DNA of 64,000 nt from Halanaerobiaceae bacterium (GCA_003553225.1 PWDW01000060.1:36519-100518), one strand, 5' to 3'. Numbered from the stretch's first letter, positions 18,110 through 29,606 are shown. Notes: generated from the sequence alone by a model not told the origin. A program made the numbers and translations.

Positions 18110-19945
18110 TCATTCCCCGGTTTCTTGATTGTTCTGTTTATTCTCCTGATCATTGGCTCCTTTTTCAAAGTTTTCCTCAAAATTCTGTGGTTCTTCTATA
18201 TCATCTGTCTTTTGATTTTCATCTTCATCAGGAGATAATATTTCTAAATCCAGCTGCAGACTGCCTTCCATCACAAAATCAGTTTCGATAATTTCAATAA
18301 TATCATCCTCAAAAAAATCAAAAACTTCCGGCTCCTCTTCATTTTCATCTCTATGATCAAGGGGCATGGAACCATAACGGGGTGCTAACTGCACAATTAT
18401 TTCATCATTTCTGGGCAGTTCCAGGAAATCATTCAGCATTTCTGATAGGTTTCTATAACCCTCCCGAAATACTTCATAATCATTTTCTTCACCATTATCA
18501 TCCGGTATATTATAAAAATCACCATAGGGTATTGTATAACCCCCATCAATCATTAAAATCATCGAACCAGGTTCGATATTTTTGGGCAGCTGAAGCTCAA
18601 TATTTTTTGATATCTGTTCCCGGCGATAGGGCAGAAAATCAATTTCAATATCCAGTGTATCCCCCGGATATATTTCTCTATTTAAAACTTCAGCCCTTTG
18701 TAAAATGGCATTTCTCTTTTCCCTGTAAATATCAATATCAACTTTTATATCAAAAATACGCACCCGGGAAAAGGGATTAAAACTGATTAAATTTAATAAC
18801 TCAGCTGCATCATAAAGACTGGCAGCTGCAATATCATTCTGACTAAAATACACATTTTCTTTCCTGATTCTGTTATTCGGAAGTCCTGTACCCAGTATTT
18901 CTATTTCAACCCGGGAGGTACCGGCTCCAATGCGGTCAATTGTGTTATCCATACCCTGAAGCAATACACTGGTTCCCAGGGAAGTTAAATAATCCTGGTC
19001 ATTAATAAGATTCATTTTCATCTGCTGATCTATCCCCCGGCTCATATCTTTAATATCCAGCCGCAGGGGGATTATATGGGGAAAATTATTTATTTTACCG
19101 GCCAGACCGGCCCTTCGGTCCTCCTGAACTACACCAAGCAAATCAGGCAGAGGAGCCCCCAGCTTAAAGGGAATTGAACCATTTCCGGGTATAATTTGAT
19201 TAATTTTAGCTCCACTTAACATTAAATTAACCACTCCCCGGTTGGTAAAAGGATGTCCCAGGGCTAATATCCGGTCTTTTTGGAGATGGGTCAGAGTTCC
19301 CAGAGCCGAAACATTAATATCCCCTTTAACCAGCTGAACGGCAACTGCACTACCGGGTACAGCCTCATAATTGGCTCCAGATTGGCCATCACTCCTGCTC
19401 CCGGAGATGACTTTATAATCCTGGAACTGCAGAAAATCAATTTCTTCTCTGAATTTTTCCAGAGCACGTCCCTCAAGACCATCGACCAGCAGAGGGGTGC
19501 CCAGGGGCTGAGCATCTTCAGGTGTATCCTGTCCGGGCCCTAAACCGTTTTCTTCGGACAGTAGATTCAGCATCTGCTTAATTGGTGTTACCAGGGCATA
19601 TTCAGCACCTGTTTCCCAGCCATAACTGATTGCTCCAATTAACTCATCTTCAATATAAACCGGGCTGCCGCTCATGCCGGCAGCTATACCACCAATCTCA
19701 TCTATTTTTTCTCCGGATGCTTTAATAAGAATTAAATCATTTTCCATGTCTCCGGCCACTGTATCAACTACTTCCAGTGGAAATTCTTCTACTTCTGTGC
19801 CCGAAAATACAGTCCGAGAATAGCCTTCAGCACCGGATTCTATCTCATCAGCTGCTCTCATTGTTATATTTTCCGCTGCTGCTGTAATGGGAAAAAATAA
19901 AATTAACACTAATAAAAGAACCGCAAATCTGTTCTTGTTAATCAA
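18110..19945 (-). CDS. SpoIVB-type peptidase S55 domain protein, exported
   Basis: The 611-residue protein has a signal peptide (1-24, TAAAEN) and a domain resembling the SpoIVB S55 serine protease: AGDMENDLILIKASG, GMSGSPVY at 90-97 with the candidate nucleophilic Ser, and GAISYGWETG. A further block LGHPFTNRGVVNLMLSGAKI follows. The C-terminal half is unrecognised, ending in a very acidic and Asn/Gln-rich tail. SpoIVB is a sporulation signalling protease; here the gene lies between murA and tamB in an envelope cluster, so an envelope processing or sensing role is inferred. The start is TTG with GAGAGG 9 nt upstream. Whether it is an active protease cannot be told from sequence alone. Confidence 0.75.
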   Translation of the reverse strand: MINKNRFAVLLLVLILFFPITAAAENITMRAADEIESGAEGYSRTVFSGTEVEEFPLEVVDTVAGDMENDLILIKASGEKIDEIGGIAAGMSGSPVYIEDELIGAISYGWETGAEYALVTPIKQMLNLLSEENGLGPGQDTPEDAQPLGTPLLVDGLEGRALEKFREEIDFLQFQDYKVISGSRSDGQSGANYEAVPGSAVAVQLVKGDINVSALGTLTHLQKDRILALGHPFTNRGVVNLMLSGAKINQIIPGNGSIPFKLGAPLPDLLGVVQEDRRAGLAGKINNFPHIIPLRLDIKDMSRGIDQQMKMNLINDQDYLTSLGTSVLLQGMDNTIDRIGAGTSRVEIEILGTGLPNNRIRKENVYFSQNDIAAASLYDAAELLNLISFNPFSRVRIFDIKVDIDIYREKRNAILQRAEVLNREIYPGDTLDIEIDFLPYRREQISKNIELQLPKNIEPGSMILMIDGGYTIPYGDFYNIPDDNGEENDYEVFREGYRNLSEMLNDFLELPRNDEIIVQLAPRYGSMPLDHRDENEEEPEVFDFFEDDIIEIIETDFVMEGSLQLDLEILSPDEDENQKTDDIEEPQNFEENFEKGANDQENKQNNQETGE

Positions 19946-19967
19946 TATCTCCGACCTCTCTTTCTAA

Positions 19968-19995
19968 TACAAAACAGGACCTCTGCCTGTTCTCC
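19968..19995 (-). terminator. Possible weak terminator between murA and the S55 gene
   Basis: On the minus strand, AACAGG pairs with CCTGTT around a 7-nt loop and is followed by TTGTATT. The stem is only 6 bp and the T-run is short, so this is a weak candidate. It lies about 90 nt after murA. Confidence 0.3.
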
Positions 19996-20080
19996 TTTTT
20001 ATTATTATAGCATACATTTCTTTTTGAAAAAAAATAATCCGTAGGCCAGAATATTGTTTACCCTGTTTTTCAAATTTTAT

Positions 20081-21361
20081 TTAGCTCCCGGTTTCCTTTT
20101 TTTGATTATTATGTAGACTGACCTTCTGTATATCCGCTCCCAGCCCGGACAGTTTATGCTCTATATTTTCATAACCTCGCTCTACATGCTGAATATCATT
20201 GATTATGGTTACTCCCTCACCTGCCAGTGCGGCTAATATCAGAGCTGCCCCACCCCTGAGGTCAGTAGCTGTAACTTCAGCACCACTTAAGTTTCCGGGT
20301 TTTATTAATGAACTGTGACCATCTATTTTGATATCGGCTCCCAGCCTCTGCAGTTCGTCAACATGCATAAATCTATTTTCCCAGACCGTTTCAATGACCA
20401 GGCTGGTGTCATCGGCCTGAGTTAACAGCACCATTATCTGGGGCTGAAGATCAGTGGGAAAACCCGGGTAGGGTAGAGTCTTTATATCCACAGATTTAAG
20501 CTGATCCTTCTTTTCCACTTTTATACCGGTGATATCCTCCTCTACATCAACATTCATCTCCTTCAATTTAGCAATAAGGGGTTTGACATGTTCGGTTAAA
20601 ACATTTTCAACAAAAACTTCCCCTTCGGTAAGGGCTGCAGAAATCATAAAGGTGCCCGCTTCTATCCTGTCCGGTATTATTCTGTGTTCAGCCCCTTCAA
20701 GCTGATCAACACCCTCAATTTTGATTGTATCAGTACCAACACCCTTAATATCAGCTCCCATGATGGTAAGATAATTGGCCAGATCAACCAGTTCCGGTTC
20801 CCGGGCTGAATTTTCAATTACTGTCTGACCTTCAGCCAGAGTTGCGGCCAGCATTATATTTATCGTAGCCCCTACACTGGGGTAATCCAGATAAATTCGG
20901 TCTCCAGAAAGAGAGTCAGCTTTTACTTCCACAATACCATGATCCATATTAACCTCAGCACCCAGAGCTTTAAAACCCTTTAAATGTAGATCAATTGGAC
21001 GATTACCTATATTACATCCTCCCGGTAAACTTGTCCTGGCAAATCCTTCCCGGCCCAGCATTACACCCAGTACATAATAGGAAGCCCTGAGTTTACGGGC
21101 CAGTTCAAAATCCACGATCGGATTATTAACAGAAGAAGGGTCGATATATACCTGACCATCTTCTCTCTTTACTTCTGCGCCCATTTTAGCAATGATTTGA
21201 CATAGATTATCGACATCTCTAAGTTCGGGAATATCCTTTAAAGTACTTGGTGTCTCAGCCATTAAAGAAGCGGCTAAAATGGGTAAAGCAGCATTCTTGG
21301 CTCCACTTACCTTAACCACGCCCTCCAGTTTTTTGCGGCCTTTTACTCTAAATTGAGTCAA
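20081..21361 (-). CDS. murA: UDP-GlcNAc 1-carboxyvinyltransferase MurA
   Basis: MurA transfers enolpyruvate from PEP to UDP-GlcNAc, the first committed peptidoglycan step. The 426-residue sequence has the N-terminal SGAKNAALPILAASL, the catalytic Cys116 (LPGGCNIG), the IEAGTFM motif and the LTEHVKPLIAKL and DLRGGAALI segments. Cys at position 116 predicts fosfomycin sensitivity of this enzyme. The start is TTG, with AAAGGGG about 10 nt upstream. Position downstream of the atp operon matches murAA of Bacillus. Confidence 0.97.
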   Translation of the reverse strand: MTQFRVKGRKKLEGVVKVSGAKNAALPILAASLMAETPSTLKDIPELRDVDNLCQIIAKMGAEVKREDGQVYIDPSSVNNPIVDFELARKLRASYYVLGVMLGREGFARTSLPGGCNIGNRPIDLHLKGFKALGAEVNMDHGIVEVKADSLSGDRIYLDYPSVGATINIMLAATLAEGQTVIENSAREPELVDLANYLTIMGADIKGVGTDTIKIEGVDQLEGAEHRIIPDRIEAGTFMISAALTEGEVFVENVLTEHVKPLIAKLKEMNVDVEEDITGIKVEKKDQLKSVDIKTLPYPGFPTDLQPQIMVLLTQADDTSLVIETVWENRFMHVDELQRLGADIKIDGHSSLIKPGNLSGAEVTATDLRGGAALILAALAGEGVTIINDIQHVERGYENIEHKLSGLGADIQKVSLHNNQKKETGS

Positions 21362-21397
21362 CTTTTTAAAGCCCCTTTCCCGGTGTTTTAACTTTAG

Positions 21398-21451
21398 TTT
21401 TATACTTATTTTATTCTTATTTTATTCTTTTTTATACTTATTTTATACTAA
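21398..21451. repeat. Tandem 10-11-bp repeats upstream of murA
   Basis: About five units of the form TTTTAT(A/T)CTTA follow one another (units begin near 21398, 21409, 21420, 21431 and 21441). On the murA coding strand they read as repeated TAAGTATAAAA, each resembling a -10 hexamer. The period is close to one helical turn, so the array would be intrinsically bent. Confidence 0.75.
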
Positions 21452-21457
21452 TAAAGA

Positions 21458-21567
21458 TGGCTGCCCTGCAAAAAGTCAATTTTATTTAATTTTAGAAATA
21501 AGATTACTGTCCTGAAAGCAATCATAAATTATAAAATCTTATAATAACACTTTTTGCAGGATAACCA
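21458..21567 (+). mobile_element. MITE-like palindromic element, copy 1
   Basis: The ~110-bp element begins TGGCTGCCCTGCAAAAAGT and ends ACTTTTTGCAGGATAACCA, so its ends are imperfect inverted repeats (shared core CCTGCAAAAAGT). An inner pair ATAAGATT / AATCTTAT can extend the hairpin. A close copy lies in reverse orientation at 28607-28711; a 30-bp internal stretch (from AAATAAGATTACTG to GCAATCAT) is identical in both. Copy 1 is flanked by AAGA on each side, possibly a target duplication. It has no coding capacity; a transposase would have to act in trans. Confidence 0.72.
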
Positions 21568-21572
21568 AAGAT

Positions 21573-21692
21573 ATGAAAGATAAAAAATTAATAATAAATA
21601 TTCTTTTCTGTATATTTATTCCTGTGCTGCTAATAATATACTCAACATTAATATTTATATATTATTATATCCTCTGCTCAAAGGCATGTTAA
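21573..21692 (+). CDS. Possible 39-residue hydrophobic peptide
   Basis: The frame MKDKKLIINILFCIFIPVLL... has a basic N-terminus, one long hydrophobic segment and a Cys-containing end (LCSKAC). An AGGAT lies upstream inside the end of the MITE-like element, but its spacing (about 11 nt) is loose. The surrounding DNA is very AT-rich, so a chance ORF coding Ile/Leu/Phe is quite possible. It is on the strand opposite to its neighbours. Confidence 0.25.
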   Translation: MKDKKLIINILFCIFIPVLLIIYSTLIFIYYYILCSKAC

Positions 21693-21716
21693 TAGTCCTT
21701 TTTAACCTTTAATGTT

Positions 21717-22283
21717 CTAATCGTCTCCCCGGCAGACACATTTGACTCCGGCTATTTTATCAAAAATATTCATTTTCTTATAATTCCTGAGTTCTTCTGG
21801 AGCCTTTTCTTTTAGTTCACTCCAGCATTGATCACATAACTTACTGCCAACATTCTTGATAATTTTATCAGATATACCCTGTTTTTTCAATTTCTCTCTT
21901 CTATCCATCACTTGAATTTTATCGGTCTTTACGGCCTCACCACTGACCACAACCAGACCCACATCTCCTTTAAAATTTGGGGAATCAATTCTTTTAAATT
22001 CCAGGCCATTTTTTAGGGCCAGGTCTATATAATCACGGGCTCTTTCATCATTAACTTCCCGGTCAATAATAAGTTTATCTGCCTGAGGATGATTTATAGC
22101 ATCCAGTATTTCGGAATAGGTACCGGGTTCAACAACCTGTTCATAAGTCAGGTAACGAATGACCCGTTCCTTAAATTCCCCCAGAAAACGATTTTTTTCA
22201 TCTTTTTTTATCTCCGGAGGTCCACTTACCCCCTGTTCTACAGCTTTTTCAAGTTCGCTTTTTCCTCTTTGTTCTTCAGACAT
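21717..22283 (-). CDS. YueI-family (DUF1694) protein
   Basis: The 188-residue protein matches the YueI/DUF1694 pattern: GPPEIKKDEKNRFLGEFKERVIRYLT near the N-terminus (positions ~22-48), then an alpha/beta domain that looks like the L30e/ribonucleoprotein-type fold of the family (DKLIIDREV, VGLVVVSGEAV). An additional C-terminal portion carries CDQCWSEL and KCVCRGDD, two Cys pairs that may bind zinc; this tail is not, as far as I recall, usual for YueI. I chose ATG 22283 because AGGTGGTGA lies 5 nt upstream. Function of the family is unknown. Confidence 0.75.
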   Translation of the reverse strand: MSEEQRGKSELEKAVEQGVSGPPEIKKDEKNRFLGEFKERVIRYLTYEQVVEPGTYSEILDAINHPQADKLIIDREVNDERARDYIDLALKNGLEFKRIDSPNFKGDVGLVVVSGEAVKTDKIQVMDRREKLKKQGISDKIIKNVGSKLCDQCWSELKEKAPEELRNYKKMNIFDKIAGVKCVCRGDD

Positions 22284-22348
22284 TATATCACCACCTAAAA
22301 ACACCACACTACTTTATTTATATTTTAACAGATAATCAAATATAAATC

Positions 22349-22379
22349 CAAAAAAATTTAACCCCTGGATACCCAGGGG
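22349..22379 (-). terminator. Rho-independent terminator of the ATP synthase operon
   Basis: On the minus strand, CCCCTGG, a 4-nt loop and CCAGGGG form a perfect 7-bp stem followed by TTAAATTTTTTT. It lies about 190 nt after the atpC stop and upstream of the YueI-family gene, so it probably ends the operon message. The 22380-22567 part between has only a weak 7-bp hairpin (TATCAGC/GCTGATA, near 22510-22535). Confidence 0.85.
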
Positions 22380-22567
22380 CCGGCTGCAGTCGATAATTTA
22401 ATTAAATATAATTGAATAACTTCTACTTCCATTGATGAAAAATGGATGGGGAAGAAAACTAAATAATTTCAGCCACAGCAAAACATACATCTGAGTTTGG
22501 TTACTTTATCAGCCGATAACACTCCAGCTGATATTTTAAATATTGTCATCCTGAAGAATACTGCTTA

Positions 22568-22984
22568 CTATATACCTGAATAATTTTCAGCTGCTTCAAT
22601 ACGGGCCTCTGCCCACTCCAGGTCTTCTTCAGCCTGCTCCCTGTCTTCATCATTGTTCTGTATAATTTCTTCAGCTTTTTCCCGGGCCGTTCGGGCTTCT
22701 TCCAGATCAATATTATCCGGTAAAATTGCCTTTTGAACAACCACATTGATAATATCTGGTTTTACCTCCATAAAACCCGAATCCACGGGGATGGAAAGCT
22801 CTGTATCCACAGCCTTAACTTTAAGTAATCCGGTTTTAAGAGCTGTTACCAGAGGTGCATGCCGGGCCCAGATCCCTATCAGACCATCAACAGCAGGGGC
22901 CTCAAGTGCTTCAATATCCTCATTGTAGGTCACTCCGGCCGGAGTCACAACCTCCAGCCGGATTGTGTTCTTCTTTTTTGCCAT
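22568..22984 (-). CDS. atpC: F1 ATP synthase epsilon subunit
   Basis: The 138-residue protein has the N-terminal beta-sandwich (RLEVVTPAGVTYNEDIEALEAPAVDGLIGIWARHAPLVTAL is spread over residues ~9-50) and a C-terminal helical hairpin (EEARTAREKAEEIIQ...). Epsilon links the rotor stalk to the c-ring and can inhibit ATP hydrolysis. It is the last gene of the operon and starts 5 nt after atpD. Length is typical. Confidence 0.95.
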   Translation of the reverse strand: MAKKKNTIRLEVVTPAGVTYNEDIEALEAPAVDGLIGIWARHAPLVTALKTGLLKVKAVDTELSIPVDSGFMEVKPDIINVVVQKAILPDNIDLEEARTAREKAEEIIQNNDEDREQAEEDLEWAEARIEAAENYSGI

Positions 22985-22989
22985 ATTTA

Positions 22990-24516
<1,527 letters not shown>

Positions 24517-24524
24517 TTATATTC

Positions 24525-25382
24525 CTATTTTAAAGCTTCTGCGCCCCCGACAATTTCTGTTATTTCCTTGGTTATTTCCGCCTGCCGGGCTCGATTATAT
24601 TTGAGGGTAAGATCCTCTATCATCTCCTCAGCATTATCTGTAGCAGAATCCATGGAAGTCATCCGAGCCCCAAATTCACTGGCCTTAGATTCCAGCAGAG
24701 CTGAATACAGTAAATTATTAATATACCTGGGAAGTACCCTGTCCAAAATATCAGCAGGAGAAGGTTCATATATATAATCAACCTGTTCTTTCTCTTCATC
24801 ATATCCTTCCGGAAGACTAACCGGCAGTAAAGTTATCATTCTGGTTTCCTGGCTTATTGCCGAATTAAAGTAAGTATATATGAGATTTATCCGGTCCACT
24901 ATCTCCTGTCTAAAGAGTGAGATAACTTCTGATCCTATCCGGCGGGCAAAATCAAAATCTGGATAATCTTCCAGATCTATATATTCCGAAATTATATTAT
25001 AACCATTTTTACGGGCAAAATTTCTTACTTTACCCCCGACAGCCATTACCTTTTCCTGTTCTTTATTTTCAATTTCCAGGGACAATTTTTTGTTAATCCG
25101 GCTGTTATAGGCACCACACAGCCCCCGGTCTCCGCTGATAGCAATGTACAGTGTTTTTTCACCCTCTCTTTTTTGAACCAGAGGATGATCCTGAGCATCT
25201 CCACTAAAACGAGAAATATCTGCCAGAACCTCACGGGTCTTATTGAAAAAGGGCCTTACTTCCTCGGCCCGGTCCTGGGAATTTCTCAACTTAGCAGCAG
25301 CCACCATTTTCATAGCCCGGGTAATCTGCTGAGTGTTTTCAACACTTTCAATTCTCCGTTTTATATCCTTCATGTTTTGCAT
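24525..25382 (-). CDS. atpG: F1 ATP synthase gamma subunit
   Basis: Gamma is the central rotor shaft. The 285-residue sequence begins with the conserved MKDIKRRIESVENTQQITRAMKMVAAAKL region (positions 4-32), has GDRGLCGAYNSRI at ~88 and ends with the conserved long C-terminal helix containing MDSATDNAEEMI and YNRARQAEITKEITEIVGGAEAL. It sits between atpA and atpD with normal spacing. Confidence 0.96.
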   Translation of the reverse strand: MQNMKDIKRRIESVENTQQITRAMKMVAAAKLRNSQDRAEEVRPFFNKTREVLADISRFSGDAQDHPLVQKREGEKTLYIAISGDRGLCGAYNSRINKKLSLEIENKEQEKVMAVGGKVRNFARKNGYNIISEYIDLEDYPDFDFARRIGSEVISLFRQEIVDRINLIYTYFNSAISQETRMITLLPVSLPEGYDEEKEQVDYIYEPSPADILDRVLPRYINNLLYSALLESKASEFGARMTSMDSATDNAEEMIEDLTLKYNRARQAEITKEITEIVGGAEALK

Positions 25383-25393
25383 ACTTTCTCACC

Positions 25394-26992
25394 TCAAACC
25401 TCGACTTCTTCTTCTATGTCCTCTTCTATCTCTTCTTCTGATAACTCATCTTCTTCTATATTTTCCACTATACTCGTTTCTTCAACTTCAAACTGATCAA
25501 CAAATTCAGCAATCACTGCCTGCAGTTCTTCTGCTGTCTGTTCAGTAAGCTCCTGTTCTTCTTTTATGTTTTTACCTATTTCTTCATAACTGGCATCCAC
25601 ATACTGCAGAAATTCTTTTTCAAATCTCTGCAGATTATCTACAGGGATATCATCCAGATATCCATTGATAACTGTATATATAATCATTACCTGTTCCTCA
25701 ACAGGCATGGGAGAATACTGGGCCTGTTTCAGAATTTCCACAATTCTTTCTCCCCGGGCCAGTTTCTCCTGAGTCGCCTGATCGAGATCAGAACCAAACT
25801 GGGCAAAAGCTTCCAGCTCTCTGTACTGAGAAAGATCAAGCCTCAGAGAACCGGCCACCTCTTTCATAGCATTGATCTGAGCCGCACCCCCCACCCGGGA
25901 TACGGAAATACCAACATTTATAGCCGGTCTCACCCCGGCAAAAAAGAGCTCCCTCTCCAGATATATCTGTCCATCAGTTATGGAAATAACATTGGTCGGT
26001 ATATAGGCGGATACATCACCGGCCTGAGTTTCAACTATCGGCAGAGCGGTCAGGGAGCCACCACCCAGATCATCATGTAGACGGGCCGCTCTTTCTAACA
26101 GACGAGAGTGCAGATAAAATACATCACCGGGATAAGCTTCTCTGCCCGGAGGTCTTCGTAAAAGAAGAGACATGGCTCGATAGGCCACCGCATGTTTGGA
26201 AAGATCATCAAAAACTACCAGTACATCGCGATCTTCTTTATACATAAAATGTTCTCCCATCGCACATCCGGCATAAGGGGCAATATAACGAATTGGAGCC
26301 GGATCACTGGCCGTAGCCGAAACAATTGTAGTATATTCCATAGCCCCTTCCTGTCGCAATTTTTCAGCTATCCGGGCCACAGATGAAGCCTTCTGGCCGA
26401 TAGCAACATATATACAAAGTACATCAGTGTCTTTTTGATTTATAATAGTATCAATCCCAATAGCAGTCTTACCCGTCTGACGGTCACCGATGATAAGTTC
26501 CCGCTGACCTCTTCCAATGGGTATCATTGAATCAACTGCCTTGAGACCGGTCTGTAAAGGAGTATCAACCGGCTGTCTTTTCACCACTCCCGGGGCCTTA
26601 TTTTCAACCGGACGAAATGTATCACTCTCTATACTGCCTTTTCCGTCAAGAGGCTGGCCCAGGGCATTTACCACCCGGCCCAGCATATTCTCGCCTACGG
26701 GAACTTCCACAACCCGGCCGGTTCTTTTTACCGTATCTCCTTCTTCTATCTCAGTCTCATCCCCCAGCAGCACACAGCCAATATTATCCTCTTCCAGATT
26801 CAGTGCCATGCCATAAACATCACCGGGAAATTCCAGCAGTTCACCGGACATGGCATCCTCCAGTCCATAAACATGTGCTATTCCATCTCCCACATCCAGA
26901 ACAGTTCCCACACCCACTGATTCAACTTTTTGTTCATAATTTTCAATTTCATTTTTGATAACTGAGCTAATCTCTTCCGGCTTAATTTGCAT
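25394..26992 (-). CDS. atpA: F1 ATP synthase alpha subunit with acidic tail
   Basis: The non-catalytic nucleotide-binding subunit: Walker A GDRQTGKT at 169-176, the [12 protein letters not shown] and [29 protein letters not shown] regions and the [22 protein letters not shown] segment. It is 532 residues long; the last ~35 are an unusual acidic tail ([20 protein letters not shown] at the end) beyond the normal C-terminus. The start codon overlaps the last base of the atpH stop. Confidence 0.97.
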   Translation of the reverse strand: MQIKPEEISSVIKNEIENYEQKVESVGVGTVLDVGDGIAHVYGLEDAMSGELLEFPGDVYGMALNLEEDNIGCVLLGDETEIEEGDTVKRTGRVVEVPVGENMLGRVVNALGQPLDGKGSIESDTFRPVENKAPGVVKRQPVDTPLQTGLKAVDSMIPIGRGQRELIIGDRQTGKTAIGIDTIINQKDTDVLCIYVAIGQKASSVARIAEKLRQEGAMEYTTIVSATASDPAPIRYIAPYAGCAMGEHFMYKEDRDVLVVFDDLSKHAVAYRAMSLLLRRPPGREAYPGDVFYLHSRLLERAARLHDDLGGGSLTALPIVETQAGDVSAYIPTNVISITDGQIYLERELFFAGVRPAINVGISVSRVGGAAQINAMKEVAGSLRLDLSQYRELEAFAQFGSDLDQATQEKLARGERIVEILKQAQYSPMPVEEQVMIIYTVINGYLDDIPVDNLQRFEKEFLQYVDASYEEIGKNIKEEQELTEQTAEELQAVIAEFVDQFEVEETSIVENIEEDELSEEEIEEDIEEEVEV

Positions 26993-27558
26993 TATAATTC
27001 CACCCCTAACTCACTTACTGGAATTCGTTTTATTCTGTTTTTCATGGATTCCAGCCCATTTTTTAAACTACCATCAATAACCTGATCTCTTATTTTCAAT
27101 TTAAGACCTCCGATCAAACCGGGATCACATTTATTGTTCAGAATAATTTCGTAATCCAGCAGCCCATCCAGCTTTGCACGAAGTTTATCCTGCATATTTT
27201 CACTCATTTCTATGGCTGATAAAACCTCAACTTCCAGAACTCTCCTGTCCTCATTAAGCAGCCTGGTGTACTGTTTGATGATCTTTTTGATTATGAAAAC
27301 TCTGTGTTTATCAATCAGCAGAAACAAAAAGTTTATGATATATTGGTCCAGTTGCCCGGAAAGTATTTTTTTAATAACCTGTTTCTTCTCTGCAGGAGAT
27401 ATTTTCTGGTGCAGCATTACCTTTTCAAAATCAACATTTTCTGACATCAGATCTTCTATTGTGTCCAGATTATCCCGGAAAACTTCCAGTTTTTCTTTTT
27501 CCAGAGCCAGCTGAAATAAAGCCCGCCCGTATCTTGCCGCCAGTTCATTTTCTATCAC
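26992..27558 (-). CDS. atpH: F1 ATP synthase delta subunit
   Basis: Delta (OSCP) ties the peripheral stalk to the top of F1. The 188 residues begin [18 protein letters not shown], a classic delta start, and end with the conserved [25 protein letters not shown] region. It overlaps atpF by 4 nt and atpA by 1 nt, consistent with tight translational coupling. Confidence 0.95.
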   Translation of the reverse strand: MIENELAARYGRALFQLALEKEKLEVFRDNLDTIEDLMSENVDFEKVMLHQKISPAEKKQVIKKILSGQLDQYIINFLFLLIDKHRVFIIKKIIKQYTRLLNEDRRVLEVEVLSAIEMSENMQDKLRAKLDGLLDYEIILNNKCDPGLIGGLKLKIRDQVIDGSLKNGLESMKNRIKRIPVSELGVEL

Positions 27559-28055
27559 TGCACTTCACCCAGCATTTCGCTGTCCAGTTCCTCAATATAT
27601 TTTTCGATAAGCTCCCGGTGCTGCTCTTCATCAAGCTCCTGATGCAGCATTTTAGAAGCAGCTTCCATACTTAAATCTGCAGCATAATCCCGGAGCTCAC
27701 GGGCTGCATCCCTTTTAGCTGTTTCTAATTCCTGCATCTTGTTTTCTTTGACCTTTTCCGCTTCTTCTTCAGCCTGTTGTACTATATCCTGAGCTCGTTT
27801 TTTTCCTTTTCGTTCCGCTTTAACTATTATTTCCTGGGCCTCTTCTTTAGCACCCTGCAGCCGGGACTCATATTTTCCCTTCAGCTTGCGAGCTTCTTTT
27901 TTTCGCTGAGAGGCTTTCTCAAGATCATTTTCGATTTTACCTTCTCTTTTATCCAGCATATCAAGCACCGGATGATAGAGAAATCTCTTTAACAGATACA
28001 TGAGAATAAGAAAGTTTAATACCTGCCAGAAAATATTCCAGTTTATTTCAATCAT
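27555..28055 (-). CDS. atpF: F0 ATP synthase b subunit
   Basis: The b subunit forms the peripheral stalk. The 166 residues have an N-terminal membrane helix (about 7-26, WQVLNFLILMYLLKRFL), the conserved HPVLDMLDKREGKI and a long charged coiled coil. One b gene only, so a homodimer is expected. It follows a 187-nt gap after the second c-subunit gene that contains a stable hairpin. Confidence 0.95.
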   Translation of the reverse strand: MIEINWNIFWQVLNFLILMYLLKRFLYHPVLDMLDKREGKIENDLEKASQRKKEARKLKGKYESRLQGAKEEAQEIIVKAERKGKKRAQDIVQQAEEEAEKVKENKMQELETAKRDAARELRDYAADLSMEAASKMLHQELDEEQHRELIEKYIEELDSEMLGEVQ

Positions 28056-28199
28056 ACAAACCTCACCTCCTGGATTAAATACAGCTAAATAAAAAGTAAA
28101 TACCTTTAGTACCCCAGCCAGAAAAACATATTAAGCAGCTTTATCACAAATAAATTCAATATAATTTATAAAAATATCAGGCAATAATTTCTCTGTTTA

Positions 28200-28229
28200 C
28201 CGGGAGGATACCTCCAGGCACCCTCCCGG
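28200..28229 (-). promoter_or_regulatory. Intra-operon hairpin after the c-subunit gene
   Basis: CCGGGAGG and CCTCCCGG form a perfect 8-bp GC-rich stem around a 14-nt loop, 13 nt after the second c-subunit stop. No T-run follows on the transcribed strand, so it does not look like an intrinsic terminator. Hairpins behind c-subunit genes can stabilise the upstream mRNA segment, which fits the high copy number of c; here this is inference. Confidence 0.6.
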
Positions 28230-28242
28230 AATTTTAAAAAAG

Positions 28243-28774
<532 letters not shown>

Positions 28775-29182
28775 TTACTGTAAGCTCTCCAGTTTATCCT
28801 GCCAGGCCTTCTTTATCAGCTCCAGAATAACCCAGCCCAGTACAGTAATCTTAAGTAAGAATAAACCCGCCGCTGCCGCCCAAACATTAAGAGAAGAACT
28901 TTGATAGGCTACAGCCAGCCCGACAAATGAAATTACATATTCAACAAAATAGCGGTTTCGAATAAAAGAACTGGCCCTGGCCTTTTGCATGTCTACAGCA
29001 CGACGTATGTTAATCAGATTTAGCCGGAATAATAAAAAACTAATAACCAGCCCAAAACTAAGCCCCAGAAAAATTGTCCTATCATGTATTAAAGAGGACA
29101 GCAGGGGCAGTAAGGCCACCAGCAGGGTTTTTTTCATAATCTCAAGCTGTACTTTTTCGGGATGATCAATATATTTTAGCAT
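28775..29182 (-). CDS. ATP synthase subunit I-like membrane protein
   Basis: The ~135-residue protein has about four membrane helices (near residues 20-36, 38-56, 85-101 and 105-125) with VDMQKARASSFIRNRYFVEYVISF between, a pattern of the ATP-synt_I (AtpI) family. AtpI helps assemble the c-ring. I chose ATG 29182, which has AGGTGG 5 nt upstream; GTG 29191 is the alternative. It stands, unusually, between the two c-subunit genes. A different AtpZ/AtpI-like gene already begins the operon. Confidence 0.72.
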   Translation of the reverse strand: MLKYIDHPEKVQLEIMKKTLLVALLPLLSSLIHDRTIFLGLSFGLVISFLLFRLNLINIRRAVDMQKARASSFIRNRYFVEYVISFVGLAVAYQSSSLNVWAAAAGLFLLKITVLGWVILELIKKAWQDKLESLQ

Positions 29183-29210
29183 GAACACCACCTGTTAAAA
29201 ATATCACATG

Positions 29211-29513
<303 letters not shown>

Positions 29514-29606
29514 TCAGCATTAACAGATAAAATAAAAAATATGATACCAGAAATAACTCCAAACAGGCTGCCAAAAAATCAAAACAGTTAAACAGCAAAA
29601 ATTAAA

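Larger units (their letters stand above)
21362..21716. other. Intergenic region: murA leader, tandem repeats, MITE-like copy, tiny ORF
   Basis: This AT-rich stretch between murA and the YueI-family gene holds, from left to right, the murA ribosome-binding region, an 11-bp tandem array (21398-21451), copy 1 of a MITE-like element (21458-21567) and a 39-codon plus-strand ORF (21573-21692). I see no clear rho-independent terminator for the YueI-family gene. Confidence 0.6.

Noticed and set aside
25173..25548. Plus-strand frames opposite atpA/atpG rich in Ser (for example 25173-25496)
   Set aside because: They are mirror images of the Glu-rich acidic tail of AtpA and have no ribosome-binding site or recognisable motif.
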